A stretch of DNA of 64,000 nt from Methylotenera sp. L2L1 (GTDB lineage Bacteria; Pseudomonadota; Gammaproteobacteria; Burkholderiales; Methylophilaceae): contig NZ_JQMG01000001.1 in assembly GCF_000744605.1 (NCBI RefSeq), positions 1,736,001 through 1,800,000 on the forward strand, in the 5' to 3' direction. The notes beneath the pieces are model-generated. The model was not told the origin of the DNA and made no database searches. It worked only from the letters and a program-made list of their open reading frames with translations. Below, in pieces: positions 21,536 to 31,187 of this stretch. The position numbers were made by a program, and so were the translations under genes. Every line of letters begins with the position of its first letter. The first letter of the stretch is position 1.

Positions 21536-21591
21536 TTTTCAGATGTTTTTTAGTTTTTTAGTAGAATAAAAAAGTTTTTAAGGAGCACGAA

Positions 21592-22824
21592 ATGCGTCGT
21601 GTCGTTATTACGGGGTTTGGAATTGTTTCCAGCTTAGGCAACAATAAAACAGAAGTGTTGGCGAGCCTAAAGTCTGGCCAATCAGGGATTACTTATCAAC
21701 CAGAATACGCTGCTATGGGCTTGCGCTCACACGTAGCTGGGTCTATCAAGAATCTGAAAGTAGAAGAGTTAATAGATCGTAAATTGATGCGCTTTATGGC
21801 TAAAGGCCATGCTTACGCGTGGCTTGCTATGCAAGAGGCTATTGCGGATTCGAAGTTACCTGAAGAAATGGTATCTAATGTACGCACTGGTCTAATCGTA
21901 GGCGCAGGTGGTGCATCGCATGAAAGCATTTTAGAAGGTGTCGATACGCTGCGTGAAAAAGGCGTGCGCCGCGTAGGACCATATATGGTGACAAAAGCAA
22001 TGGCGAGCGGAGTATCTGCCTGTCTTGCTACGGGTGCAAAAATCAAGGGTATTAATTACGGCATTAGCTCTGCTTGTTCTACCAGTGCACATTGTATCGG
22101 TGCGGGTGTCGAGCAAATTCAGCTAGGTAAGCAAGATGTTATTTTTGCAGGCGGTGCAGAAGAAGAGCATTGGACATTGTCGTTTATGTTTGATGCCATG
22201 GGCGCATTAAGCAGCAAATATAATGACACGCCTGATAAAGCATCACGTACTTATGATGCTGACCGTGATGGCTTTGTGATTTCTGGCGGTGGCGGTATTG
22301 TCGTGTTGGAAGAGTATGAACATGCTAAGGCACGTGGTGCAAAGATCTATGCAGAAGTCGTAGGTTATGGTGCAACTTCAGACGGCTACGATATGGTTGC
22401 TCCTAGTGGAGAGGGCGCTATACGTTGTATGCGCCTAGCCTTAGAAGGTGTTGATACAAAAATTGATTACATCAATACGCATGGTACAAGTACCCCTGTG
22501 GGCGATGTGAAAGAACTTGAAGCGATTCGTGAAGTGTTTGGTGCAAATGGTTTAAACCAAAACCCTGCCATTGCTTCAACTAAGTCTTTATCTGGTCATG
22601 CCTTGGGTGCTGCCGGAGTCAATGAGGCGATTTACACCTTGCTGATGATGGAAAATAACTTTATTGCAGCTTCAGCCAATATCGAGACTTTAGATCCAGC
22701 AGCAGAGGGTTTAAATATCGTTCGTACTGCGATAGAAAACGTTAAAATTGAAACAGCACTATCCAATAGCTTTGGTTTTGGCGGCACTAATGCCACATTG
22801 ACGCTATCAACAAAAAATCTGTAA
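21592..22824 (+). CDS. fabB: 3-oxoacyl-ACP synthase I
   Basis: Condensing enzyme that elongates the cis-3-decenoyl-ACP made by FabA. 410 residues, normal. The nucleophile Cys162 is in [14 protein letters not shown]; the two catalytic histidines are in [11 protein letters not shown] and [13 protein letters not shown]; the C-terminal [12 protein letters not shown] motif is intact. AAGGAG precedes the ATG. The protein starts [18 protein letters not shown], close to FabB rather than FabF. Operon with fabA, possibly including the lipoprotein gene 43 bp downstream. Confidence 0.96.
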   Translation: MRRVVITGFGIVSSLGNNKTEVLASLKSGQSGITYQPEYAAMGLRSHVAGSIKNLKVEELIDRKLMRFMAKGHAYAWLAMQEAIADSKLPEEMVSNVRTGLIVGAGGASHESILEGVDTLREKGVRRVGPYMVTKAMASGVSACLATGAKIKGINYGISSACSTSAHCIGAGVEQIQLGKQDVIFAGGAEEEHWTLSFMFDAMGALSSKYNDTPDKASRTYDADRDGFVISGGGGIVVLEEYEHAKARGAKIYAEVVGYGATSDGYDMVAPSGEGAIRCMRLALEGVDTKIDYINTHGTSTPVGDVKELEAIREVFGANGLNQNPAIASTKSLSGHALGAAGVNEAIYTLLMMENNFIAASANIETLDPAAEGLNIVRTAIENVKIETALSNSFGFGGTNATLTLSTKNL

Positions 22825-22867
22825 TTAATGTTTGTAGTTAACTTTTAGTGATTACAGTTGCGGAAAT

Positions 22868-23413
22868 ATGAGTACTAAAGCTAAATTTTTAAGTCTCATA
22901 TTTCCGTTATTCTTTATGATAGGTTGTGCTGGTTTTTCTAACCACACAGTCTATATCTCCGAGCAACAAATTCAAACCAAGCTGAATGAAAAGCTGGTGA
23001 TTCCGTTATCTTTGCTCAAAGTGTTCGACCTTAGTTTGAGCAATGCCAATGTTAAGTTTGACCATGCTACAGGTAGGATGCATACAAAATTCGATACACA
23101 GTTAATGAATCAACTCACTGGTAAGAAAATGGCAGGGAAGCTAGCGGTATCGGGTAACTTGCAGTTAGACACTGTCACCAATTCAGTGATTCTGAATGAT
23201 GCAGAAGTTGATGACTTTGTGATTGATGGCGTAGAGCCAAAGTATGCAGATGCAATGACCGGCCTGGCCAAGATGCTTGGCAGTCAGTTACTAAACGGTC
23301 TTAATCTTTATACAGTAAAAGCTGATTCACTTAAGGTTGGCTCAACACAATATTACCCAAAAGAGATGAAAGTGACCGACCGTGGCTTGGTGGTTACGCT
23401 AAGTCCGCAGTAG
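22868..23413 (+). CDS. DUF1439 outer-membrane-type lipoprotein
   Basis: 181 residues. Lipoprotein signal peptide with lipobox FMIGCAG, so Cys20 would be lipidated; the residues after it (Ala-Gly) do not carry the Asp+2 inner-membrane retention signal, so the outer membrane is likely. The rest is the DUF1439 domain (E. coli YceB-like lipid-binding fold), with ISEQQIQTKLNEKLVIPLSLL at its start and repeated beta strands. Its function is not established. It follows fabB by 43 bp and may be co-transcribed. Confidence 0.8.
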   Translation: MSTKAKFLSLIFPLFFMIGCAGFSNHTVYISEQQIQTKLNEKLVIPLSLLKVFDLSLSNANVKFDHATGRMHTKFDTQLMNQLTGKKMAGKLAVSGNLQLDTVTNSVILNDAEVDDFVIDGVEPKYADAMTGLAKMLGSQLLNGLNLYTVKADSLKVGSTQYYPKEMKVTDRGLVVTLSPQ

Positions 23414-24248
23414 TAACGTTTTCGTTAATTTTTTCCACAGCTTTCAATACAGCCTTCAAGACCCATAGAACTTTTATTCAATTTCTTCAAGTCTCAAACG
23501 AGAGTATGTGTTCTTTACTTGCTATTCATGCTTGAACTAGGACTGCACCTCGAAGAATTTTGAAATGGTGCGACATGCTTGATTTTGGGCGACTCAAATA
23601 AATTTCCCCACAGGCTACTTTCTGCCAGCTTTGGCAGACTGGTGGTTGTAGAGGCGACAGCAGTATCGCCGGAGGGGCGTATCACGCGAAATTGCTTAGG
23701 ATTCGGGAATGATGATCAAGCGTTCAGTTGCGTGAAATAGCCGCAGCAATCCTAGCATCAGGTGCTGTTCCAGATATTCAGATTGCACATGCTGGACGTA
23801 AAGCAAGTGTCAATATCCATTGGGCACAGAAAGCGCGACCTAGACGCTACCTCCACCCTATGTACATTTAGCCAAATATTAAAGCCGAGACTGCGGACTA
23901 AGTCGTATTTTATTGAGGGGAAGGGGTGTTGACTTTCCCTTTCGAACTTAGGCTTGGTGTACTTCACTTAGATAATTAAACTATAACTTTGGATAACAAA
24001 GTGTGGGAGGTTCATTCGGCATTATGATATGTCTATTGAGACGGGTGAAGTCCATTTGTTATCCAGCGTTATGTCCGCCAGAAAGACGTCGATGCTCGAT
24101 CCAATTAGTGCCTTGAGGTCTGAATAATTAAGGTCAAATATCTCAAGTATAAATAGCCGCTATCAGCTTATAATAATGTGCTGAATATCAATGCTAAATG
24201 ATTGATATTGGTGATGGTTTTGCAAAATATTGAATAGATTAAGAAACG
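23414..24248. other. Non-coding stretch with decayed gene fragments
   Basis: 835 bases with stop codons in all frames. It contains the remnant of an old-yellow-enzyme gene (about 23633-23820) and a perfect hairpin TCTGCCA-GCTT-TGGCAGA at 23621-23638. A 69-codon minus-strand open frame at 23758-23967 overlaps the remnant and has no protein character. I see nothing convincing in 23830-24248 apart from the probable diguanylate cyclase promoter region. Confidence 0.55.
23633..23820 (+). pseudogene. Remnant of an old yellow enzyme (NADH:flavin oxidoreductase) gene
   Basis: Two conserved blocks of the YqjM-type FMN oxidoreductases can be read in different frames: GRLVVVEATAVSPEGRIT (23633-23686) and EIAAAILASGAVPDIQIAHA followed by GRKAS (from 23734). 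Between them the sequence GFGNDDQAFS in a third frame also fits the family. Several frameshifts and stops separate the pieces, and both the N-terminal start and the C-terminal two thirds are missing. This is therefore debris of an inactivated gene. Confidence 0.65.
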
Positions 24249-26078
24249 ATGGAACAAAAAAACTCTCCGATTGAAGCTGCCCGCCAGACCTTAATACAGT
24301 TGATGCAACGTAAGTTGCCGCCCACTCCTGATCATTTTCGTAGTGTTTACGATGAAATTATGGGAGTCAAATCAATTGACCAATCTGCAGAACTTGGTAA
24401 AACACTTGGAAAAGTACTGAATCAAGCGGGTAAACAAAAGCCAAAATATATTGCTATTGCGCAGGCGATTAGCCCTCTAATAGAAAAAGGCGACTGGTCG
24501 AAAGTAGAGGAACAGTTAACTAAGTTATTTCCATCGGCTGCTGCAGGCGCTGATGTTGAAGAAGCAAACTGGTCTGTCGTTATTCGTAATTTACTTAAAC
24601 AATTAGAAGTTAGCCACAAAGGGGTAACCTTAAGTCGTAAAAAAGAAGGATTAAGTAAAGTTTTAGTTAACTTTGCCAGTGACTCTGATGTTTTAGCGCA
24701 AAAAATTCAGGCATTAATTAATTCTTGGGGCTTAAGTGGCACAGCTGATGCCGTGATGTCCTCAGATGCCGATACACTGGCAACGAGTAATGATGCACAA
24801 CAAACCGTTGGCGATACTTCACAGCAGCTAAAAGCTTCTGCTAATTCAGTCGTCGGCTCTACGCAATGGCGTGACATGTTGTTAAGAGCATTTGAGTTGG
24901 TGATTATCCCAAACCTAGAGGCCGTACCGGAAATACATCAAAAAGCAGTAAATTTGCTGGCGCGTATGCGAAAAGCAAGTAATGAACAAAGTTTAATCAT
25001 ATGTGCAGCTGATTTAAAGTCAATTTTATTGTCGCTAGAGATGCAGCGCGATCAGCAGAGTCGCATTCATGAATCATTGTTGCAACTGCTCCGCTTAGTG
25101 CTTTCTAGCATGGGTGAGATGGTGCAAACAGAAGATCAGTGGTTATATGCACAAACCACTGTGATTACTGACATTGTTTCTAGGCCCGTCAGTCTTAATA
25201 CGCTATATGATGCCGAAAGTAGTTTAAAAGAACTGGTTTATAAACAAGCTCAGATTAAACCGGCACTTACTGAAGCAAAAGACACTTTAAAAAAGATGGT
25301 GACCACTTTTGTAGATAGGCTAGTGGAAATGACGGAAAGTACAAGCGACTATCACGATAAGATTGAAGCTTATCAACAGAAAATCGCAACGACCGATAAC
25401 ATAGGTGAGTTGAATGTCTTACTCAATAGTATTCTTGATGATACACGCTCCATTGGATTAACCGTGCAACGAACTCGAGATGAGTTCATGAATAGTCAGA
25501 AGCAAGCGATAGCAGCAGAAAAACGTATTCAGGAGCTTACTGCGGAGCTTGATTATATTGGTCAGGTGGCACATCAGGATTATTTAACTGGCGCATTAAA
25601 TAGACGGGGGATGGATGAGGCAATAGAGCGAGAGTTTAATCGCGCTGACCGTCATAACACAACACTATGTATTGCGATGCTTGATATTGATCACTTTAAA
25701 AAGCTTAATGACACGCTAGGACATGCAACTGGTGATGAAGCGTTAACACATTTGGTTAAAGTGCTAAAAGATGTATTGCGTACAACGGATGTGTTGGCAC
25801 GTTACGGTGGTGAGGAATTCATTATTATCTTACCAGATACACCAAAAGATGAAGCGGTAAAGGTCATCACGCGTGTGCAGCGTGAGCTCACTAAAAACTT
25901 CTTTATGCATAATAGTGAGCGGATATTGATTACATTTAGTGCTGGTGTCGCAGAGCGTGCGTTGAACGAAGCGCCAGAGGCTTTAATTCTGCGCGCAGAT
26001 GCAGCACTCTATAAAGCTAAGCATAGTGGAAGAAATCAGGTGGTAGGTGCCGAAATGCTACCAGAAGCGTTGATTTAG
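24249..26078 (+). CDS. Diguanylate cyclase (GGDEF domain) with long helical N-terminus
   Basis: 609 residues. Makes cyclic di-GMP from two GTP. The GGDEF domain occupies about residues 440-605 with an intact active-site motif GGEEF (520-524). The product-inhibition I-site RxxD is present as RTTD (511-514), exactly five residues before GGEEF. DYLTGALNRRGMDE opens the domain. The N-terminal 430 residues are mainly helical with probable coiled coil just before the GGDEF domain (about 395-435) and no membrane helices, so the enzyme is cytoplasmic; the input signal is unknown. The ribosome-binding site is weak. Confidence 0.92.
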   Translation: MEQKNSPIEAARQTLIQLMQRKLPPTPDHFRSVYDEIMGVKSIDQSAELGKTLGKVLNQAGKQKPKYIAIAQAISPLIEKGDWSKVEEQLTKLFPSAAAGADVEEANWSVVIRNLLKQLEVSHKGVTLSRKKEGLSKVLVNFASDSDVLAQKIQALINSWGLSGTADAVMSSDADTLATSNDAQQTVGDTSQQLKASANSVVGSTQWRDMLLRAFELVIIPNLEAVPEIHQKAVNLLARMRKASNEQSLIICAADLKSILLSLEMQRDQQSRIHESLLQLLRLVLSSMGEMVQTEDQWLYAQTTVITDIVSRPVSLNTLYDAESSLKELVYKQAQIKPALTEAKDTLKKMVTTFVDRLVEMTESTSDYHDKIEAYQQKIATTDNIGELNVLLNSILDDTRSIGLTVQRTRDEFMNSQKQAIAAEKRIQELTAELDYIGQVAHQDYLTGALNRRGMDEAIEREFNRADRHNTTLCIAMLDIDHFKKLNDTLGHATGDEALTHLVKVLKDVLRTTDVLARYGGEEFIIILPDTPKDEAVKVITRVQRELTKNFFMHNSERILITFSAGVAERALNEAPEALILRADAALYKAKHSGRNQVVGAEMLPEALI

Positions 26079-26100
26079 TTTTTAACAGATTGATAACGAC

Positions 26101-26475
26101 TTAATAGCCAAATCGCACCGCCGCAGGCAGGTTTTTAAGTTCTTCATCGTTGTACAGACGGCCGCGTGTAATAAATGACAACCCTGAGCCGCAATCTAAA
26201 GAAAATGAGCCACTAGAGCCAGGGACTGCATCTAATATCGTATGAGTATTTTCTGCAAACGAGAAATGGCTATCACCCATATAAAAAACAGCGCCTGAGA
26301 TTTTACCAAGTACCACATCTGATGGACTAGGTTTAAATTCATTGGCGGGCATACACAACGGCCCGCTTCCTTCACAGCAGCCACCCGATTGCAAAAAAAC
26401 AATTGGGCCATGCGCAAGTGTGAGTTGTTGGATTAGTGCAATTGCCGAAGGTGTGGCAGAGACGCGTTCGATCAT
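26101..26475 (-). CDS. DUF779 family protein, aldehyde dehydrogenase neighbour
   Basis: 124 residues, cytoplasmic. DUF779 signature: LTLAHGPIVFLQSGGCCEGSGPLC with a vicinal cysteine pair and a later cysteine, and DSHFSFAENTHTILDAVPG, the last part with ENTH. DUF779 genes usually lie directly after an acetaldehyde-type aldehyde dehydrogenase gene, as here. The role is not firmly known; the cysteines suggest metal or thiol chemistry. GAGGG precedes the ATG, and a strong leftward intrinsic terminator sits between the dehydrogenase and this gene. Confidence 0.85.
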   Translation of the reverse strand: MIERVSATPSAIALIQQLTLAHGPIVFLQSGGCCEGSGPLCMPANEFKPSPSDVVLGKISGAVFYMGDSHFSFAENTHTILDAVPGSSGSFSLDCGSGLSFITRGRLYNDEELKNLPAAVRFGY

Positions 26476-26486
26476 GATAAAGCCCT

Positions 26487-26515
26487 CAAAAAAAGAGGCG
26501 GGGTTAGCCGCCTCT
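26487..26515 (-). terminator. Intrinsic terminator just upstream of the DUF779 gene
   Basis: On the minus strand AGAGGCGG - 6-nt loop - CCGCCTCT followed by seven T (complement of 26488-26494). It ends about 12 nt before the DUF779 ATG at 26475, downstream of the aldehyde dehydrogenase. Confidence 0.8.
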
Positions 26516-26530
26516 CTGTTTTAACTATTT

Positions 26531-26562
26531 AGAATCTCTGTATTTTAAATAGCAGAGATTCT
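26531..26562 (-). other. Second hairpin downstream of the aldehyde dehydrogenase gene
   Basis: AGAATCTCTG (26531-26540) pairs perfectly with CAGAGATTCT (26553-26562); the loop TATTTTAAATAG can pair further. No T-run follows, so it is probably a mRNA 3'-end structure or processing site. Confidence 0.5.
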
Positions 26563-26588
26563 AAAAAGATTAGCGATAAACCTAAATA

Positions 26589-28109
26589 TTAGAAGAAACC
26601 TAATTTTTTAGCGTTATAGCTTACTAAAAGATTCTTAGTTTGTTGGTAGTGATCTAACATCATTTTGTGTGTTTCACGGCCAATACCAGATTCTTTATAA
26701 CCACCAAATGCAGCGTGCGCAGGATAGGCATGGTAACAGTTAGTCCAAACGCGGCCAGCTTTGATACCACGGCCCATACGGTAAGCGCGGCTACCATCAC
26801 GTGACCATACACCAGAACCTAAGCCAAACACGGTGTCATTAGCAATCGCTAATGCTTCAGCTTCATCTTTAAAGGTAGTAACAGCTAGCACTGGGCCAAA
26901 AATCTCTTCTTGGAACACGCGCATTTTGTTATGGCCTTTAAGCAAGGTTGGTTGAATGTAATAACCGTCAGCAAATGCGCCGCTCAATACATTACGTTCA
27001 CCACCAATCAATACTTGCGCGCCTTCTTGTTTACCAATGTCCATGTAAGACATGATCTTATTCACTTGGTCTTGAGACGCCTGCGCACCAATCATTGTGT
27101 TCGGGTCTAATGGGTTGCCTTGCTTAATTGCTGCAACACGTGGGAGCACTCGCTCCATGAACTTCTCATATACTGATTCTTGAATCAATGCACGAGATGG
27201 GCTGGTGCAGACTTCACCTTGGTTAAACGCAAATAGCACTAAACCTTCAACAGCTTTATCAAAGAAGTCATCATCAGCAAGTGCAATGTCTTCAAAGAAG
27301 ATGTTAGGTGATTTACCACCTAACTCTAGTGTTGCTGGAATCAAGTTGCTTGCAGCTGCCTGTGCAATCACACGGCCTGTTGCGGTAGAGCCTGTAAATG
27401 CAATTTTAGCGATACGGCGGCTGTTAGCGAGTGGAGCACCTACATCACGACCATAACCATTGACGATATTAATTACGCCAGGCGGTAAAATATCTGCGAT
27501 TAATTCCATTAAAATCAAAATGCTGATTGGTGTGAATTCAGCAGGCTTCATCACTACGCAGTTACCCGCAGCCACTGCTGGCGCTAGTTTCCATGCGGCC
27601 ATCAGAATAGGGAAGTTCCAAGGGATGATTTGGCCAACAACACCTAATGGTTCATGGAAATGATAGGCCACTGTGTTTTCATCAATTTCACTTAAGCTAC
27701 CTTCTTGTGCACGCAGACAGCCGGCAAAGTAGCGGAAATGGTCAATCGCTAATGGGATGTCGGCATTCAGCGTTTCACGAATTGGTTTACCGTTGTCAAT
27801 TGTTTCAGCAGTCGCTAATAGCTCTAGGTTAGCTTCTAAACGATCAGCAATTTTTAATAGTAAATTGGCACGTTGAGCAGGTGCTGTACGTCCCCAGCTA
27901 TCTGCCGCTGCATGTGCAGCATCTAGTGCTAGCTCGACATCTTCAGCACCAGAGCGAGCCGCTTGTGTGTAAGGTTTGCCTGTAATTGGAGTAATGACGT
28001 CAAAATACTCACCTTTAACTGGAGCTACCCACTTACCACCAATAAAATTATCATATTTAGCTTTGTAAGGTATCTTTACGCCAAGACCTTTTAATAAATC
28101 TAAACTCAT
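26589..28109 (-). CDS. NAD-dependent aldehyde dehydrogenase (acetaldehyde type)
   Basis: 506 residues. Oxidises short-chain aldehydes to acids. Complete ALDH superfamily motifs: [32 protein letters not shown] (NAD site, seen in pieces), FTGSTATGR, the glutamate motif [10 protein letters not shown], and the catalytic cysteine in [12 protein letters not shown]. The N-terminal [21 protein letters not shown] and the following DUF779 gene are typical of the AldB/ExaC/AcoD acetaldehyde dehydrogenase group. AGGAG lies 7 nt before the ATG. It could also serve the aldehyde released by the mtnA-linked aldolase, but that is speculation. Substrate not proven. Confidence 0.92.
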   Translation of the reverse strand: MSLDLLKGLGVKIPYKAKYDNFIGGKWVAPVKGEYFDVITPITGKPYTQAARSGAEDVELALDAAHAAADSWGRTAPAQRANLLLKIADRLEANLELLATAETIDNGKPIRETLNADIPLAIDHFRYFAGCLRAQEGSLSEIDENTVAYHFHEPLGVVGQIIPWNFPILMAAWKLAPAVAAGNCVVMKPAEFTPISILILMELIADILPPGVINIVNGYGRDVGAPLANSRRIAKIAFTGSTATGRVIAQAAASNLIPATLELGGKSPNIFFEDIALADDDFFDKAVEGLVLFAFNQGEVCTSPSRALIQESVYEKFMERVLPRVAAIKQGNPLDPNTMIGAQASQDQVNKIMSYMDIGKQEGAQVLIGGERNVLSGAFADGYYIQPTLLKGHNKMRVFQEEIFGPVLAVTTFKDEAEALAIANDTVFGLGSGVWSRDGSRAYRMGRGIKAGRVWTNCYHAYPAHAAFGGYKESGIGRETHKMMLDHYQQTKNLLVSYNAKKLGFF

Positions 28110-28506
28110 GCCAACTCCTATAGTTTTTGTATCGTTAATATAGTGATTCCTGTTGTTAAGCCGCTATTACTTATCAATAAACTTTGTTGTTGTTATAAAT
28201 GCTTAAAGTGCTTGTAAATAAAAGGGTTTGGTAAACACTGCCACCTCAAAACAATAACCCTAAGGCGTTCGCAAATCAAGCATTAGTCGATGGCATTTAT
28301 AAAATTAATGAATTTATTGAGGCAACAATCCATGATGTTAATATTGAAAAAATTGCTACTTTGCTTAACTGTTGTATGACGCACTATTTGATTTTTGGTT
28401 TCAAAGTAATTTAATGCATTGATTGATTTAAAACATAGAAAAACAGAGTTGCTTAAGTTATAGTGTAACTATGGATTTTACAAAAACTGCATTTTAATGT
28501 TCAAAT
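28110..28506. other. Divergent intergenic region between aldehyde dehydrogenase and adenylate cyclase
   Basis: 397 bases. A 55-codon open stretch near 28240-28414 (NEFIEATIHDVNIEKIATLL in part) has no start codon or ribosome-binding site and may be a remnant of an unknown gene. No sigma-54 type promoter was found by eye upstream of the dehydrogenase. Confidence 0.4.
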
Positions 28507-29754
28507 ATGTCAGCTGATTTAGCAAACTCATCAATATTTGCACGTAGCTTTTGGGATGGTTTATTTAATCCAACCTCTTTAGGCTTGGGTAAAGCTATCT
28601 TATCAATATTAGTGGTTGCTGAGACGCTAGTCAGTTTTTTCTGGATCTACACTTTATCTGGCCTTGGTGAAGGCTATGCCGTCATTGTGGCCGTTCCGTA
28701 TTTTTACCTGATCATTTCTTACCTTAGTTTATTCATTTTTTATCATTCCAAACGTTTTGAGTACTTCACCTTTACGCAACTAGTCATGTTGTTGGTGATG
28801 CCTTTCTTTATGCAATGGGTGATTGGTGGGTTTGAGGCCTCTAGCGGCGTTGCTATCTGGGCTATTTTGTCACCAGTAGGTGCGTTAATGATTTTAGGCA
28901 CGCGTCAGTCAACCCCATGGTTTTTGCTTTTTATTGGTTTGGCATTTCTTTCCTGGAAAATGAACAATTACTTTGCTATCAATGCCATGCCTATTCCAAG
29001 CGGTGTTAAAGATACGTTCTTTTTGATGAATATCACGGGAACGGCTGCCATTTTGTATGGTGTGTTACGCTTCTTTCAGGCACAAAAAGAACGTATTATG
29101 CATTCTCTGGAAATTGAGCAGGCAAGGTCAGAGAAGCTCTTACTGAATATTCTGCCAGCACCTATCGCACAAAGACTAAAAGCGCATGATATGCGTATTG
29201 CTGACCATTATGAAAGCGTAACGGTGATGTTTGCCGATTTGATTAACTTTACGCAAATGTCCGACAAAATGTCACCAACACAGTTGATTGATTTGCTTTC
29301 AGAGATATTTTTACGATTCGACCAATTAGCAGATAAATATCAAGTCGAAAAAATCAAAACAATCGGTGATGCTTATATGGTGGTCTCAGGTGCGCCTGTG
29401 GTATGTCAAGACCATGCTCACCGCATTATGGGTATGGCGTTGGACATGCAAGTGGTACTTAAAGAGTTGTCAGAAAAAACAGGGATAGATTTAGGGATGC
29501 GGATTGGCATTAATAGTGGCCCCGTGGTTGCTGGCGTGATTGGAAGTAGTAAATTCAGCTATGACTTATGGGGTGACACCGTCAACATGGCGAGCCGTAT
29601 GGAAGAGACTAGCTTGCCTAATACAATCCAAGTTTCTAAAGAGACAAAAGTTCTGTTAACGCATGATTATTCATTCTCTCTACGCACAGGTGTAGAAGTT
29701 AAAGGTAAAGGCGTTCTTGAGACTTTTATTCTGCTAGATAAAATTGAAAGATAA
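28507..29754 (+). CDS. Class III adenylate cyclase with membrane N-terminus
   Basis: 415 residues. Makes cAMP. About six hydrophobic segments fill residues 28-190, then a short helical linker (LEIEQARSEKLLLNILPAPIAQRL, in pieces) and the catalytic domain (about 236-410). Metal-binding aspartates are Asp244 (FADLINFT) and Asp288 (TIGDAYM); adenine-selecting residues are Lys284 (EKIKTIG) and Asp353 (YDLWGD); transition-state residues Asn360 and Arg364 (NMASRM) are present. All catalytic residues are therefore in place and adenine specificity is expected. The sensory input of the membrane part is unknown. Confidence 0.9.
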   Translation: MSADLANSSIFARSFWDGLFNPTSLGLGKAILSILVVAETLVSFFWIYTLSGLGEGYAVIVAVPYFYLIISYLSLFIFYHSKRFEYFTFTQLVMLLVMPFFMQWVIGGFEASSGVAIWAILSPVGALMILGTRQSTPWFLLFIGLAFLSWKMNNYFAINAMPIPSGVKDTFFLMNITGTAAILYGVLRFFQAQKERIMHSLEIEQARSEKLLLNILPAPIAQRLKAHDMRIADHYESVTVMFADLINFTQMSDKMSPTQLIDLLSEIFLRFDQLADKYQVEKIKTIGDAYMVVSGAPVVCQDHAHRIMGMALDMQVVLKELSEKTGIDLGMRIGINSGPVVAGVIGSSKFSYDLWGDTVNMASRMEETSLPNTIQVSKETKVLLTHDYSFSLRTGVEVKGKGVLETFILLDKIER

Positions 29755-29844
29755 AGCCGGTAGATAAAACCTAGTAATCTGTGAATAAAGAAGCATTGCC
29801 ACGTAGGCTTTTGTGTTGAATTGCACTATAATTCGCCTCCTAAC

Positions 29845-29934
29845 GGAAGAGTGGATGAGCGGTTTAAGTCACCACCCTGGAAAGGTGGCATAGGGGTAAC
29901 CTTATCGCGAGTTCGAATCTCGCCTCTTCCGCCA
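29845..29934 (+). tRNA. tRNA-Ser (anticodon GGA), CCA encoded
   Basis: 90 nt. Acceptor stem GGAAGAG / CTCTTCC with discriminator G and genome-encoded CCA (29932-29934). Anticodon stem-loop CCACC-CTGGAAA-GGTGG gives anticodon GGA, which reads UCC and UCU serine codons. The long variable arm (around GGCATAGGGGTAACCTTAT) is the class II feature of tRNA-Ser, and the T-loop GTTCGAATC is standard. A perfect TATAAT -10 lies at 29827-29832, 12 bp before the mature 5' end. Confidence 0.96.
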
Positions 29935-30121
29935 GTCATTTGCTGCAATCCTGCACGCGCAACTAAACAAAATTATCCTCACCACAAAAGCCTTCTGTTA
30001 ATGATTTTACGTAGCCGTTATTCATGAACAGTGACAGTGTTATTTCTTAATTCAGGTTGATAATGTAATCATTCGAACAAGACAAGATGTCAGTTCAAAA
30101 CGAATACTTAGGAGAAATATT

Positions 30122-30193
30122 ATGTGGACAACACCAGCAGCGACAGAAATGCGTTTTGGCTTTGAAGTAACAATGTACGTAATGAACAAGTAG
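30122..30193 (+). CDS. pqqA: PqqA, precursor peptide of the cofactor PQQ
   Basis: A 23-codon gene below usual length cut-offs. The peptide starts MWTTPAATEMRFGF and ends EVTMYVMNK; Glu15 and Tyr19 in the invariant E-x3-Y motif are the residues that are cross-linked by PqqE and become PQQ. 23 residues is the length of the enteric PqqA. TAGGAG lies 7-12 nt before the ATG and a strong terminator follows 55 nt after the stop, so it is a complete, separately transcribed unit. pqqB-E are not in the window. PQQ is the cofactor of the methanol dehydrogenase that the mxa genes mature. Confidence 0.93.
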   Translation: MWTTPAATEMRFGFEVTMYVMNK

Positions 30194-30247
30194 TTCTTAT
30201 TGATGACAGGCATTTGTAAATAGTAAGTACCCGTCATTTAAAGTACT

Positions 30248-30277
30248 AAAAAAGCCCAGATTAATCTGGGCTTTTTT
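30248..30277 (+). terminator. Intrinsic terminator of pqqA
   Basis: AGCCCAGA (30253-30260), TTAA loop, TCTGGGCT (30265-30272), followed by TTTTT; a run of A on the left makes it functional in both directions. Confidence 0.88.
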
Positions 30278-30481
30278 ACGTCCGCTAGTAATAGGCTGTT
30301 ACCAATAGTTTATCTATATTTCTCTTAGATATTAACCATCCCAACGATATACTTTAACGTTTACTCTAATAGCACTTTTACGGTGTACATCTTTATGTGT
30401 ACATAAGTGTTGGGAGTGTGGTGTATGTATAGGAGTAGGGTTGATACGTGATTGTGTTGGCTCAGCCTAGTGTGAAACGTA

Positions 30482-30982
30482 GTGAATAAAAGCAGAACAA
30501 TGACTGAGATTGAAAGATTAAAAACTGGTGCGGTTAATGGGCGTTATAAAGCCCTTTCATTTAAGCAGCCGTTCGCATGGCTGATTGCAAATGGCTATTT
30601 GATGGTAGATGACCGCACATGGGGGACGCCGTATCGTGGCCCTATATTGATTCATGCAAGCAAAGGGTTGTATGATATTTACTATGATTATCTGAAAGCG
30701 AATACCGATATTCCATTGCCAGCTAAAGAAAAGCTGGCGTTTGGTGGTGTTGTTGGTATCGCAGACTTGATACTTTGCAGTCGACCAGGGGAGTTGCCTG
30801 AAGCGACTAGCCGTCAACATCGTGCTCAATTTCAAGGCGTTAGTAGCAAGCACTATGGACTTTTATTTGAACAGCCTAGGCCGCTACCATTGATGCCATG
30901 TTCCGGAAAACTTGGGATTTTTGAGATAGATATTGATGCGCTATTAAATGCACCACCTGCAGCGCAAGCTGAGTTGTTTTAG
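30482..30982 (+). CDS. ASCH-domain protein
   Basis: 166 residues from GTG 30482; ATG at 30500 is an alternative start. The ASCH fold is indicated by ALSFKQPFAWLIANG, the DRTWGTPYRGPILIHAS segment and FGGVVGIADL, the order of blocks in this RNA-binding beta-barrel related to PUA domains. Some ASCH proteins are ribonucleases or amidohydrolases acting on modified nucleosides; this member's substrate is unknown. It stands alone between the pqqA terminator and cysK. Confidence 0.75.
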   Translation: MNKSRTMTEIERLKTGAVNGRYKALSFKQPFAWLIANGYLMVDDRTWGTPYRGPILIHASKGLYDIYYDYLKANTDIPLPAKEKLAFGGVVGIADLILCSRPGELPEATSRQHRAQFQGVSSKHYGLLFEQPRPLPLMPCSGKLGIFEIDIDALLNAPPAAQAELF

Positions 30983-31187
30983 CATATGGATATGATTGAT
31001 TTTGATTTATCCAGTTCAGTGTGGATCAATACCTACTGCATAATCGCTAAGCGGTGAAATGTATCGTGCTAAGAATACTCAAGCCGACATTGTGGTTTTT
31101 TATCAATTCTTTTATTCTTTTTCGTTGTAATCAAATACTCATCAATTATTTTTAGTTGTAATAGTAATTTGGTAGACTATCTGTTTT

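Noticed and set aside
23758-23967. 69-codon minus-strand open frame in the debris region
   Set aside because: Antisense to the old-yellow-enzyme remnant; no start signals or family.
28240-28414. A 55-codon open stretch upstream of the adenylate cyclase
   Set aside because: No start codon or ribosome-binding site and no recognised family; possibly a remnant but not supportable as a gene.
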